Positions 46,518 to 54,880 of a stretch of 64,000 nucleotides of DNA are shown here, piece by piece. Within the stretch, counting starts at the first letter, position 1. Each line of letters begins with the position of its first letter. The translations under genes were made by a program, and so were the position numbers. The stretch is from positions 186,001-250,000 of the forward strand of contig NZ_JALJCK010000007.1 of the NCBI RefSeq assembly GCF_022899355.1, given 5' to 3'. This DNA comes from Shinella yambaruensis (GTDB lineage Bacteria; Pseudomonadota; Alphaproteobacteria; Rhizobiales; Rhizobiaceae). The notes beneath the pieces were generated by a model. It was given only the letters and a program-made list of their open reading frames with translations. It did no database searches and was not told where the DNA came from.

Positions 46518-47714
46518 TTACTCCATCGTCTTCAGGAAGGTTTCGGCCGTGGCGCAAAGCACCGCGGCACCCTGCGGCAGGGCGGCCTCGTCGATGCGGA
46601 ATTGCGGATGGTGCAGGGGATGGATCGCGCCGGCCGCCTCGTTGCGGATGCCCAGGCGGAAATAGACCGATGGACATTTTTCGCTATAGAAGGCGAAGTC
46701 GTCGGCAGCGGTCCAGCCGGGCGCCGACAGCACGTTGTCCGGCCCGACGATCGCCCTGCCGGCCTGCCGGACGATCTCGACCATTTCCGGTGCATTGACG
46801 ACGGGCGGCTCGCCCCGTTGCAGGTCGACCGCGACCGTCGCGCCATGCGTCGCCGCCACCCCTTCCAGGATCTGCCGCAGCCGGCGCCACGCCTTTTGGC
46901 GGGTCTCCTCGTGGCCGCTGCGGATGGTGCCCTTCAGCCGGGCCTCGGCGGCGATCACGTTGTAGGCGCCGCCGCCCTCGATGCCCGTGACGGAAATCAC
47001 CAGGGGATCGTAGGGATCGATCTCGCGCGCGACGATCTTCTGCAGTTCCGTCACCATCGAGCAGGCGACGGCGATGGCGTCGATGCCGTCGGAAGGCCGG
47101 GCGGCATGCGCGGAATTTCCGGTCACGACGACGTCGAAGATATCGCAGGCCAGCGTATAGGGGCCGGCGCCGACCGCGATCCTGCCTGTCGGGGTATAGG
47201 GATCGACATGGATGCCGATCGCCGCGTCGACGTCGTCGAGAAGGCCTTCCGCGACGACCCGCCGTCCGCCGAGCGGTTCCGCCTCCTCGGCGGGCTGGAA
47301 GATCAGCCGCACGGTGCCGCTGAAGGATTGCCTGCGCCTGTCCAGCAGGATGGCGGCGGCGTAGCCCATCGCCGCATGCGCGTCATGGCCGCAGGCATGC
47401 ATCACGCCCGGCTTCTCTGAGGTGAAGGGCTCGCCCGACATCTCGATGATCGGCAGCGCGTCGATATCGGCGCGGATGACGACCTTGCGGTTGGAGGGGC
47501 CGGCCGTGCCGACGATATCGACGGCAAGGCCGAAGCCGGCGACCGGCCGGACCGGGCCGAGCCCCGCCTCCTCCAGCGCCTGCTTCAGATAGGCCTGCGT
47601 CTCGCGCTCCGCATTGGAAAGTTCCGGATTGCGGTGGAGGTGGCGGCGGATCTCGATCATCCGGCGCGCGAGGGCCGCGTCCACTGCCGCCGTGTCGGGC
47701 TCAGGCCTTGACAT
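46518..47714 (-). CDS. M20 family deacetylase, probable N-acetyl-2,4-diaminobutyrate deacetylase (DoeB2-like)
   Basis: Zinc hydrolase of 398 aa with HACGHDAHAAMGYAAAILLD, FQPAEEAEPLGGRRVVAEGL, and the insert domain with TGNSAHAARPSDGIDA. It overlaps the ectoine hydrolase gene by 14 nt. Ectoine hydrolysis yields N-acetyl-L-2,4-diaminobutyrate, and M20-type DoeB2 proteins take the place of the AstE-type DoeB in some organisms. The assignment depends on this context; by sequence alone it is a hippurate hydrolase-type amidohydrolase. Confidence 0.82.
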   Translation of the reverse strand: MSRPEPDTAAVDAALARRMIEIRRHLHRNPELSNAERETQAYLKQALEEAGLGPVRPVAGFGLAVDIVGTAGPSNRKVVIRADIDALPIIEMSGEPFTSEKPGVMHACGHDAHAAMGYAAAILLDRRRQSFSGTVRLIFQPAEEAEPLGGRRVVAEGLLDDVDAAIGIHVDPYTPTGRIAVGAGPYTLACDIFDVVVTGNSAHAARPSDGIDAIAVACSMVTELQKIVAREIDPYDPLVISVTGIEGGGAYNVIAAEARLKGTIRSGHEETRQKAWRRLRQILEGVAATHGATVAVDLQRGEPPVVNAPEMVEIVRQAGRAIVGPDNVLSAPGWTAADDFAFYSEKCPSVYFRLGIRNEAAGAIHPLHHPQFRIDEAALPQGAAVLCATAETFLKTME

Positions 47715-48879
47715 GGATGTCCCGGGGGAAGTCGGTCAGCGTCTCGCAGCCGGTTTCGGTGACGAGGATCGTCTCGCTCACCTCGATGCCCCAGCCGTCC
47801 ATCCACATGCCGAGGATGGAGTGCAGCACGTTGCCGGGCTTCAGGATGGTCGTGTCGCCGGGGCGCAGGCTGATCGTGTGCTCGCCCCAATCCGGCGGAT
47901 AGGCGACACCGATCGAGTAGCCGATGCGCGATTCCTTCTTGAGGCCATGGCGTTCGATGACCCGCCGCCAGCTCGCTTCCACTGCCTCGGCCGTCACGCC
48001 CGGCCTGATGCTGGCGAGGACGGCCTCCATGCCCTCGAGGACGGCCTTGCTCGTGTCGCTCACCTTGGTCGGCATCCTGCCGAGCTGGAGGGTTCGCGCA
48101 AGGCCGGCCGTGTAGCGGCGGACGACGCCGGCAAGCTCGAGCGCGACGGTCTCGTTCTCGCCGAAGCGGCGGTCGCTCCACATGACATGCGGCGCGGAGG
48201 CATTCTCGCCGGCGAGGATGGTCGGGGGCAGGGCGGTAATGTCGCCGGCAAAGTCCGGCGCGCCGGCAACCTGGGCGGCCTGGATCCGGGCGATCGCGTC
48301 GCATTCGCGCACGCCCGGCGCGATGGCGTCATAGGCTGCGCGCACCGCGGCCTCGGCAAGGCGCGAGGCCTTGCGCAAATAATCGACCTCGGCCGGCGAC
48401 TTGACGCTGCGGATCCAGTTCACCAGTAGGTCGGCGTCGTGGAAGGTGGCGTTCGGCAGGCCCGCGGTCAGGCGGGCATGGGCCTTCGGCGAATAATAAT
48501 AGGCTTCCAGCTCGATGCCGATATTGCCGCGGCCCCAGCCCTTCCGGCTGATCCAGGCGGCAATCCAGTCCATCGGGTGGCGGTCGGCTCGCTGGACGTG
48601 GTCCTCCGGGAAGCCGACGACGTTTTCCGGCTTCATCCAGGCCGTCAGCAGGCCGCCGGCGGCGTCCATGGCGCGGCCGATCCAGACCGGCTCCTCGTCG
48701 ACGAGCGGCACCAGCACGACCTGGGGCGTATAGAAGGACCAGCCGTCATAGCCGGTGATGTAATGCTGGTTGGCGACATCGTTGACGACGAGGAGATCGA
48801 GGTTGCGTCGCGCCATCTCCGCTCGGATGGCCTGGAGCCGGGCTCTGTACTCGGAAAGGGCGAAGGGTAGTTCGATCAT
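47701..48879 (-). CDS. doeA: Ectoine hydrolase (DoeA/EutD), M24 family
   Basis: Pita-bread fold hydrolase of 392 aa related to Xaa-Pro peptidases. It has the DoeA signatures ITGYDGWSFYTPQVV, the ADRHPMDWI segment, LLVNWIRSVKSPAEVDYLRK and ASAPHVMWSDRRF. It opens the ectoine ring to N-acetyl-L-2,4-diaminobutyrate. Several metal ligands of true aminopeptidases are replaced, as in characterised ectoine hydrolases. The gene is 33 nt behind eutA and overlaps the deacetylase gene. An EnuR regulator gene lies upstream on the same strand. Confidence 0.92.
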   Translation of the reverse strand: MIELPFALSEYRARLQAIRAEMARRNLDLLVVNDVANQHYITGYDGWSFYTPQVVLVPLVDEEPVWIGRAMDAAGGLLTAWMKPENVVGFPEDHVQRADRHPMDWIAAWISRKGWGRGNIGIELEAYYYSPKAHARLTAGLPNATFHDADLLVNWIRSVKSPAEVDYLRKASRLAEAAVRAAYDAIAPGVRECDAIARIQAAQVAGAPDFAGDITALPPTILAGENASAPHVMWSDRRFGENETVALELAGVVRRYTAGLARTLQLGRMPTKVSDTSKAVLEGMEAVLASIRPGVTAEAVEASWRRVIERHGLKKESRIGYSIGVAYPPDWGEHTISLRPGDTTILKPGNVLHSILGMWMDGWGIEVSETILVTETGCETLTDFPRDIHVKA

Positions 48880-48912
48880 GAGAAAGGCATCCTGATTGAC
48901 GAAACGGGAATG

Positions 48913-49665
48913 TCAGGCGGTTGCGAGCAGGCGGCACGCGGCCTTCGGATCGGGCGCGATGCCGCACTGCCGCAGGCTGGCCCAGGCGGCCGCCAGATTG
49001 CTGGTGACGACCGGCAGGCCGGTCTGCCGTTCGATCTCGGATGCGCATTGCGCCGCGCGCAGCGCCGTGCAGGCGATGAACAGGGCTTCGGTGCCGGCAG
49101 CGGCGATGCCCGCCGCGAGCCGGACGATCTCCGCGTGCGGCAGGCGCGCCATGTCACGATCGTCTTCCATGCCGAGGCAGAGGAGGCGATCGACGGCAAA
49201 GCCGTTCGCCTCGAAATAGGCCTGCATGGGTTCGGCCGTCTGGCGGATATAGGGTGTCAGGATGCTGATGCGCCGCGCCTTCAGCGCACGCAGCGCCAGG
49301 ACGGCCGCGCCGGCCGGCGTGATGACGGCGGCGCCAGGCTTGCCCTCGCGAATGGCGGCGGCGACAGCCTCTTCGCCGATGACGACCGAGGCCGAGGTGC
49401 AGCCATAGACGACGGCGTCGAGCGCCTCGCCCGGCAAAAGCAGGGCCGCGGCCGCGGCAAGATGGGGATGCATCGCACGGAGATTGTCCGGCGTCGTGGG
49501 GTTCGCATAGCCGACGCGTGTCACATGCACGGCGATGTCATCGCTGGCGACAAGCCTGCGGAAATCCGCCTCCACCGTATGGTCCGTGGCGAGCGCGATC
49601 AGGCCGATGCGCCGGGCCGCGGCGCGGGCCTCCAGGGCCGATTGATGCTGGATTTCCTCGATCAT
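48913..49665 (-). CDS. eutA: EutA-like Asp/Glu racemase superfamily protein of ectoine catabolism
   Basis: Protein of 250 aa in the arylmalonate decarboxylase/maleate isomerase group. The two active-site cysteines are in VVYGCTSASVVIGEE and ALFIACTALRAAQ, and PAGAAVLALRALKARRISIL is the linker strand. In ectoine-degrading rhizobia and Roseobacters EutA is the first gene of the eutABCDE cluster; its exact reaction is unsettled. GGAG fixes the ATG at 49665. Two 9-bp direct repeats upstream may be EnuR sites. The usual eutB and eutC do not follow. Confidence 0.85.
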   Translation of the reverse strand: MIEEIQHQSALEARAAARRIGLIALATDHTVEADFRRLVASDDIAVHVTRVGYANPTTPDNLRAMHPHLAAAAALLLPGEALDAVVYGCTSASVVIGEEAVAAAIREGKPGAAVITPAGAAVLALRALKARRISILTPYIRQTAEPMQAYFEANGFAVDRLLCLGMEDDRDMARLPHAEIVRLAAGIAAAGTEALFIACTALRAAQCASEIERQTGLPVVTSNLAAAWASLRQCGIAPDPKAACRLLATA

Positions 49666-49710
49666 GCGCGCTCCGCCGCTATGGGTGGCGCCATTCAGCC
49701 GCGCGGAGAA

Positions 49711-49745
49711 ATGCATGTCAATCTGGGAAAAAGACACATGTCAAT
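49711..49745 (-). promoter_or_regulatory. Direct repeats upstream of eutA, candidate EnuR operator
   Basis: CATGTCAAT occurs at 49714-49722 and again at 49737-49745, on the plus strand, 23 bp apart, 49 to 80 bp upstream of the eutA start. The left copy lies in ATGCATGTCAATCT, and a near copy, ATGCATGGCAATTT, lies at 51240-51253 next to enuR. Confidence 0.45.
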
Positions 49746-49839
49746 TTCCGACGCGTGTCGTGCAAAGCGCCAGACGATCTTGCGACGACGAATTTCTTGA
49801 AGCAAGGGTGCGAAGCGCAAGGAGAGGGATCGCGGCGCT

Positions 49840-51222
49840 TCAGGGTGCCAGGACGCTCCGGTCGGGCGCGGCGCGTAGCAGAGAGGCGAGGATGTCGAGG
49901 CCGGCGCGCAGTTCGTCGGCCTCGGTCGCGCCGAGCGATACCCGGACGGCGCCCGCCGGCGCGCCGGACAGGGAGAAGGGCGTGCTTGGCGCGACCGCCA
50001 CGCCGCGGGCGCGCGCCTGGGAAACGAAGGCGGGCTCATCGTGCTCCGGCGGAAGCGGCAGCCAGAGATGAAGCCCCTCGGGATGTGCGCGGTAGGCGGC
50101 GCCCTCGAGCACCGCGGAGACGATCCGATGCCGCTGGCCGAGGGCTTCGCGCTGCCAGTCCACCAGCGCCTGTATTGTGCCGTCAGAGAGCCACAGCGTG
50201 GCGATCTCTGCCATGACGGGCGTCGCCATCCAGTTCGCCATCAGGTGCCGGTTGGCGATCGTGGCGGCAAGATGATCCGGCGCGGCGACATAGCCGATCC
50301 GCAGGCCGGGAAGGGCGACCTTGCTGAAACCGGTGATATAGACCGTCCGTTCGGGCGCCAACGCCGCGATGGCGCGCGGCCGGCGGGAGAGAAGCGGGCC
50401 GAACACGTCGTTTTCGATGATCGTCACGTCATGTCGGCGCGCCGTCTCGGCGATGGCGCGGCGCCGGCCTTCCGACATCAGCGAAGCGGTCGGGTTGGCA
50501 AGATTGGGCTGGAGGGCGACCACGCGCACCTCCTCCCTGCGGCAAGCCTCCTCCAGCGCTTCGGGGACCATGCCGTCCGCGTCCGCGACGATCGGGCGGA
50601 CCCGGATGCCGAGATAATCCGCGAGCGGCCGGATGACATGGTAGCAGACCTCCTCGGCGGCAAGGATCGCGCCGGGGCCTGCCGCGGAGAGGAGGGCGAC
50701 AGTAAAGGCCGAGGAGGCTCCGTTCGTCACGAGCAGGTTGCGCGGCGCGGTTTCGACACCGAGCGTGGAGAGCCACGTGGCGGCGGCCTCATTGTGCCGC
50801 GGAAAGATGGTGTTGGGGCGGAAGGACAGGGCCGCGGCAGACGGAAGGCCATCGCCGAGCCGGTGCAGGGCGTCCTTCATCCTTTCCAGGTGAGAGGGCG
50901 TACAGACGGGCGTGACGATCGAAAGGTCGATCTCGTTCGCCAGCCGCTCCGCGATATAGGGCGACTGCGGTGCGGAGCCGCCTGCCTTGACATAGGTGCC
51001 CCGGCCGACCTCGCCCGAAACCAGCCCGCGGCGGGCAAGCACGTCATAGGCCTTGCTCACCGTCTGGATCGAGATCTTCAGGTCATAGGCAAGATCACGA
51101 TGCGGCGGCAGCTTGTCATTCTCGGCAAGCCGGCCGCTCTTGATCGCCGCCGTGAACTGGTCCGCGAGGGAGATATAGACGGGCCGCCGCAACTGGCCGG
51201 GATCGGGGTGCCATTTTGTCAT
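49840..51222 (-). CDS. enuR: EnuR-type MocR/GntR regulator with aminotransferase domain
   Basis: Regulator of 460 aa. The N-terminal GntR winged helix covers about 10-80 (LADQFTAAIKSGRLAENDKL, KISIQTVSKAYDVLARRG). The C-terminal class I aminotransferase-like domain has NGASSAFTVALLSAAGPG and the PLP lysine at K301 in TGFSKVALPGLRIGYV, matching Lys302 of Ruegeria EnuR. EnuR binds ectoine breakdown products through PLP and controls uptake and catabolism. It lies upstream of eutA-doeA on the same strand. No ectoine importer is present in the window. Confidence 0.9.
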   Translation of the reverse strand: MTKWHPDPGQLRRPVYISLADQFTAAIKSGRLAENDKLPPHRDLAYDLKISIQTVSKAYDVLARRGLVSGEVGRGTYVKAGGSAPQSPYIAERLANEIDLSIVTPVCTPSHLERMKDALHRLGDGLPSAAALSFRPNTIFPRHNEAAATWLSTLGVETAPRNLLVTNGASSAFTVALLSAAGPGAILAAEEVCYHVIRPLADYLGIRVRPIVADADGMVPEALEEACRREEVRVVALQPNLANPTASLMSEGRRRAIAETARRHDVTIIENDVFGPLLSRRPRAIAALAPERTVYITGFSKVALPGLRIGYVAAPDHLAATIANRHLMANWMATPVMAEIATLWLSDGTIQALVDWQREALGQRHRIVSAVLEGAAYRAHPEGLHLWLPLPPEHDEPAFVSQARARGVAVAPSTPFSLSGAPAGAVRVSLGATEADELRAGLDILASLLRAAPDRSVLAP

Positions 51223-51239
51223 GCATTCTTGTCGGCCAA

Positions 51240-51253
51240 ATGCATGGCAATTT
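51240..51253 (+). promoter_or_regulatory. Candidate EnuR half-site near the enuR start
   Basis: ATGCATGGCAATTT matches 12 of 14 positions of ATGCATGTCAATCT at 49711-49724, upstream of eutA. It lies 18 bp before the enuR start, where autoregulation would be expected. The sharing of a motif between the two promoters is the evidence. Confidence 0.4.
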
Positions 51254-51380
51254 CAATCGGCAACGACATTCCTGGCCTTACGGCTGGAAGCGGACGCCCT
51301 TCCATGTCGCGGCGCTGAATTGTCACGTCGCGCGCCGCGTTAAAGTGGTATATCATTTGCCACATTAAAAGGAGAGGCCC

Positions 51381-51530
51381 ATGAACAAGGAAGAAACCCG
51401 CAAGCCCCTGGTGTTTTCCGGCGAGCACGTCAGCGGCCGGGACGTCAATGGCAGCAGCCTGATGCCGATGCTCGTCGTCGGGCTGATTCTGATTGCGGTC
51501 GGCTATGCGGGCGTGATGGTCTTCGTCTAA
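51381..51530 (+). CDS. Small single-pass membrane protein (49 aa)
   Basis: A 49-codon gene with an excellent ribosome-binding site (AAGGAGAGG, 5-6 nt before the ATG). The polar N-terminal half starts MNKEETRKPLVFSGEHVSGR; the C-terminal half is one membrane helix, LMPMLVVGLILIAVGYAGVM, ending VFV. It stands alone, divergent from enuR by about 160 nt and convergent with a chemoreceptor gene. A palindromic TGGTATATCATTTGCCA lies about 30 bp upstream (51346-51362). I do not recognise the family. Confidence 0.7.
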   Translation: MNKEETRKPLVFSGEHVSGRDVNGSSLMPMLVVGLILIAVGYAGVMVFV

Positions 51531-51714
51531 TCGGGACAAAGGGCGGCACGACGGCCGCGCCCACATTCACGGCCATAGCGGCTGCTTCCGTCACGGTTGC
51601 TTTCATCTGTGCTGCGCCGGATCTTGCCCGTGTCACCCTGTTCAGGGGTACGGGGCCAGTGGTGTGCCGGCCGTGCATGGCGATAGGCGCCGTGGCGGAT
51701 TCTTTTGAAGGCAA

Positions 51715-51747
51715 GAAAAAAGCCCCCTGCAGCAGCTGCAGGGGGCT
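51715..51747 (-). terminator. Rho-independent terminator of the chemoreceptor gene
   Basis: A 12-bp stem (AGCCCCCTGCAG at 51721-51732, complement at 51736-51747) with a 3-nt loop, next to an A-run at 51715-51721. On the minus strand this reads hairpin then T-run, 25 nt beyond the stop at 51772. Confidence 0.9.
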
Positions 51748-51771
51748 GGGAGCGCGGGTCGGCGTGGTCCG

Positions 51772-53892
51772 TCAGGCGGCGTAGGCTTGGCGTGCAGCCT
51801 GCGGCGCGTTCCTTGCTCTGTCGAGGCGGAACTGGGCGAGCAGGGCGTTGAGGGCGCCCGCCTCGGCGGCAAGGCCATGGCTGGCCGCCGTCTGTTCCTC
51901 CACCATGGCGGCGTTCTGCTGCGTGCCCTGGTCCATCGTGTTGACGGCGGTGTTGATCTCCTGCAGGCCCGTCGACTGCTCGCGGGCGGCTAGGACGATG
52001 GCGTTCACATGGCCGTTGATCTCCTGCACCTCGCGCACGATGGCCTCCAGCGCGGCGCCCGTCTCGTCGACGAGGGCGACGCCGGAGCGGACCTGCTCGC
52101 CCGACGCGGTGATCAACGCCTTGATCTCCTTGGCGGCATTGGCCGAGCGCTGGGCAAGCTCGCGCACTTCCTGCGCAACGACGGCAAAGCCCTTGCCGGC
52201 CTCGCCCGCGCGGGCCGCTTCCACGCCGGCATTGAGCGCAAGGAGGTTGGTCTGGAAGGCGATGTCGTCGATGACGCCGATGATGTTGGAGATCTCGTGC
52301 GAGGACTTCTCGATGCCCTGCATGGCCGAGACGGCGCGGCGCACCACCTCGCCGGACTTCTCCGCACCCTGGCGGGTGCGCGAGACGAGCGAACCGACCT
52401 CCTCGGCGCGGCGGGTGGAGTCCTTCACGGTCGTGGTGATCTCCTCCAGCGCGGCGGCGGTTTCTTCCACGGAAGCCGCCTGCTGCTCCGTGCGGCGGGC
52501 GAGCGCATCGGCGGAGCCTCGGATCTCGTTCGCGCCGCCGTCGATCGCCAGCGCCTTCTCGCCGACCGTCGACATGGCCTGGTGCAGGCGGGTGACGGAG
52601 TTGTTGAAGTCGATGCGCAGGCGGTCGAGATCGCCGGCAAAGGGGGTGTCGATGCGCGAGACGAGGTCGCCGTCGGCAAGGCGGCCCAGCGCATCGGCGA
52701 CCGTCTGGACGGCCAGCGCGACGGTCTCGGCCTCCTGCGCCTTGATCGCGTCGCGCTCGCGGCGCTCCTGTTCGCTCAGGGCCTGGTTTTCTTCCGCCGC
52801 ACGGGCGAGGCGCGCGCGCTCGATGATGTTTTCGCGGAAGACGGTGACGGCAGCCGCCATCTGGCCGATTTCGTCGCTGCGGCCAGCATCCGGGATCTCC
52901 TCGGAAACGTCGCCGCGCGCCAGCTTGCTCATCATGCCGGTCATGCGCACCACCGGCCGCACGACGAGGCTGGACAGAAGCAGGGCAAGAACGCCGATCA
53001 TGGCGAGAACGCCGACGACGGTGGCGATGGTGGCGGCGATGCGGAATTCGGAAATGCCGGCATAGGCCATGTCGCGGTCGACGATCAGGCAGAGATACCA
53101 GCTGTCGATCACCGGCAGGCCCGTGACCTGCACGAAGCGCACGAGGACGCGCTTGCCGTCGAGCTCGGTTTCCGCCAGCCCGGTCGCTTCGATCGACGGG
53201 GTCTCCTGCGGGAAGACCTCGGTCAGGGGCTTGGCGACCAGATCGCCGTTGGGATGGACGAGAACCGTGCCGGACTTGTTGACGAGGAAGGCGGAGCCCA
53301 TGCCGCCGAGATCGACCTCGCCGATCATGCCGAGCAGGCCCTGCAGGGGGAAGTCGGTGCCGGCGATGCCGAGCAGCTTGCCGTCACGCTTGACCGGGGC
53401 GGTGGCGCTGATCACCAGCTTCTGCGAGGCGGAATCGACATAGGGATCGGTCAGCACCGGCGCGTCGAGCCTCACGGTGTCCTTGTACCAGCCGCGCTTG
53501 CGCGGGTCGTAGCCCTTCGGCATCGTCGCGGCGGGAATGCGGGTCATGGTGCCGTCCTCGCCGCCGAAATAGACGAGGGCGAATTCGCGGCCGAGCAGCG
53601 CGTTGTCGAAACCCTTGAGGATCTCCTCGGCATTCTCCGCCCGGGCGACACCGGCGCCGGCGAGCTCGGTCAGCATGACGCGGGCATTCAGCCAGTTGGC
53701 AATGCCGGTGGCCGCCAGCTCGCCGGCGGATTCGATCTCGGAGGCCGCTTCCCTGGAGAGCGTGTTTCGCTGAAGGCTGTCGATATAGACCGAAAAGCCG
53801 CAGAAGGCCGCAATGACGGCGAGCGAGGCGGCCAGAAGAATTTTGGTCATGAGATTGAAACGTACGCTCAAGGAAACCCCCCAGTATTCCAT
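51772..53892 (-). CDS. Methyl-accepting chemotaxis protein with dCache sensor
   Basis: Chemoreceptor of 706 aa. It has a first helix near 17-37 ([20 protein letters not shown]), a periplasmic double Cache sensor, a second helix near 285-310, HAMP, and a signalling hairpin with [20 protein letters not shown]. The sensor contains [20 protein letters not shown], then DPYVD, and later GTDFPL. The Arg-x-Trp-Tyr ... Tyr ... Asp pattern resembles the amino-acid-binding motif of dCache_1 receptors. The start is uncertain: ATG 53892 has a weak site, while TTG at 53871 follows TGGGGGG. A terminator follows at 51747. Confidence 0.93.
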   Translation of the reverse strand: MEYWGVSLSVRFNLMTKILLAASLAVIAAFCGFSVYIDSLQRNTLSREAASEIESAGELAATGIANWLNARVMLTELAGAGVARAENAEEILKGFDNALLGREFALVYFGGEDGTMTRIPAATMPKGYDPRKRGWYKDTVRLDAPVLTDPYVDSASQKLVISATAPVKRDGKLLGIAGTDFPLQGLLGMIGEVDLGGMGSAFLVNKSGTVLVHPNGDLVAKPLTEVFPQETPSIEATGLAETELDGKRVLVRFVQVTGLPVIDSWYLCLIVDRDMAYAGISEFRIAATIATVVGVLAMIGVLALLLSSLVVRPVVRMTGMMSKLARGDVSEEIPDAGRSDEIGQMAAAVTVFRENIIERARLARAAEENQALSEQERRERDAIKAQEAETVALAVQTVADALGRLADGDLVSRIDTPFAGDLDRLRIDFNNSVTRLHQAMSTVGEKALAIDGGANEIRGSADALARRTEQQAASVEETAAALEEITTTVKDSTRRAEEVGSLVSRTRQGAEKSGEVVRRAVSAMQGIEKSSHEISNIIGVIDDIAFQTNLLALNAGVEAARAGEAGKGFAVVAQEVRELAQRSANAAKEIKALITASGEQVRSGVALVDETGAALEAIVREVQEINGHVNAIVLAAREQSTGLQEINTAVNTMDQGTQQNAAMVEEQTAASHGLAAEAGALNALLAQFRLDRARNAPQAARQAYAA

Positions 53893-54103
53893 TGCCGACC
53901 GCACGCGTCTTGCGGGCACGGGCTCGGCACAGCAGATGTCAGGAAAAACGCGCCTTCATGGCAGCCGGCGCGAGAACCGCGCGCTTGCGATCGGTAAAAT
54001 TGAACAGAGTTCGTTAAGACGAACCTAAGGCGGAGACATTTGCCTGGCCTGACGGCGAAATAAGGATGAGCCGACGTGCCTGTCCTGTGCTAGGCCCCCG
54101 CGC

Positions 54104-54733
54104 TCAGTCCGGCTTGTAGCCGTGCCGGGCAAAGAAGCGGTCGAGTTCCCGTTTCCGGGGAATCTCTCCGGTATAGATCGCGATATAGTCGGGGATGCGC
54201 TTCATGCGCAGCGCGATGTCTTCCGTGGATTGCATCGAGATATACCCGATCTGGACGAGATAGGTCGTTCGCGCGCGAACGTCCGCCGCGCCCTCGTCAT
54301 AGCCGAACCGCACGAACATGCGGCCGAGCGCCTCTATTCTCGCCTGGTCGGCCGCCTGCACCTCCGCCAGGATGTCCGGCGATTGCAGCGCCCAGCTGCG
54401 CACGGCGAACTCGAACTGGGAATCGAACAGGTCCTTGTCCAGCCAGCAGTCGAAGACGTTGAGCATCGCTTCGGCAAGCGTTTCCGCATAGGCCTCGGAC
54501 TGCTTCACGAGATTGCCCGTGTTCTTCTCCCGCCAGCGCGCGATGAGGGCGCCCAGCAGTTCCTCCCGGTCCTTGAAGAACCAGTAGAAGCTGGTGCGGG
54601 ACAGATTGAGCCGCTTGGCGAGCGGCAGGATCTTCACCGATTCCACGCCGGATTCGAGCAGGCAGTCGTAGGCGGCCTCCAGCCACCCTTCCGGGGAGCC
54701 GCGCCAGCCGCTGTCACTCGTCGCCTGTTCCAT
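54104..54733 (-). CDS. TetR family transcriptional regulator
   Basis: Regulator of 209 aa. The N-terminal DNA-binding domain has AAYDCLLESGVESVKILPLA and LNLSRTSFYWFFKDREELLG with the TetR recognition helix, and the C-terminal domain is all helical (FDSQFEFAVRSWALQSPDIL). It is divergent from the trimethylamine-dehydrogenase-like gene at 54881 and probably represses it. Ligand unknown. Confidence 0.92.
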   Translation of the reverse strand: MEQATSDSGWRGSPEGWLEAAYDCLLESGVESVKILPLAKRLNLSRTSFYWFFKDREELLGALIARWREKNTGNLVKQSEAYAETLAEAMLNVFDCWLDKDLFDSQFEFAVRSWALQSPDILAEVQAADQARIEALGRMFVRFGYDEGAADVRARTTYLVQIGYISMQSTEDIALRMKRIPDYIAIYTGEIPRKRELDRFFARHGYKPD

Positions 54734-54773
54734 GGTGCCCTCCTAACAAATCCGGTATGTCGCGGCAAGTGGA

Positions 54774-54833
54774 ATGTACAGTCATGTCGATATTATTGAC
54801 TATGGTGTTTTGGACGTTGACACATGTGTACAT
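54774..54833 (+). promoter_or_regulatory. Inverted repeats in the tetR-flavoprotein divergent promoter region
   Basis: ATGTACA at 54774-54780 and its complement TGTACAT at 54827-54833 are 53 bp apart. The right copy overlaps the palindrome ACACATGTGT (54820-54829) and a -35-like TTGACA (54817-54822). A -10-like TACCGT follows at 54841. A TetR dimer bound here would block transcription of the gene at 54881. Confidence 0.45.
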
Positions 54834-54880
54834 TTCCCCTTACCGTTCGCGAAAGTCCCCCCAAGTCCGGAGCCCGTCGC

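Noticed and set aside
52009-53997. Open frame of over 660 codons on the plus strand
   Set aside because: It is antisense to the chemoreceptor at 51772-53892, which has clear Cache, HAMP and signalling motifs. The antisense product is rich in Arg, Asp and His and has no motif; such frames are expected in high-GC DNA.
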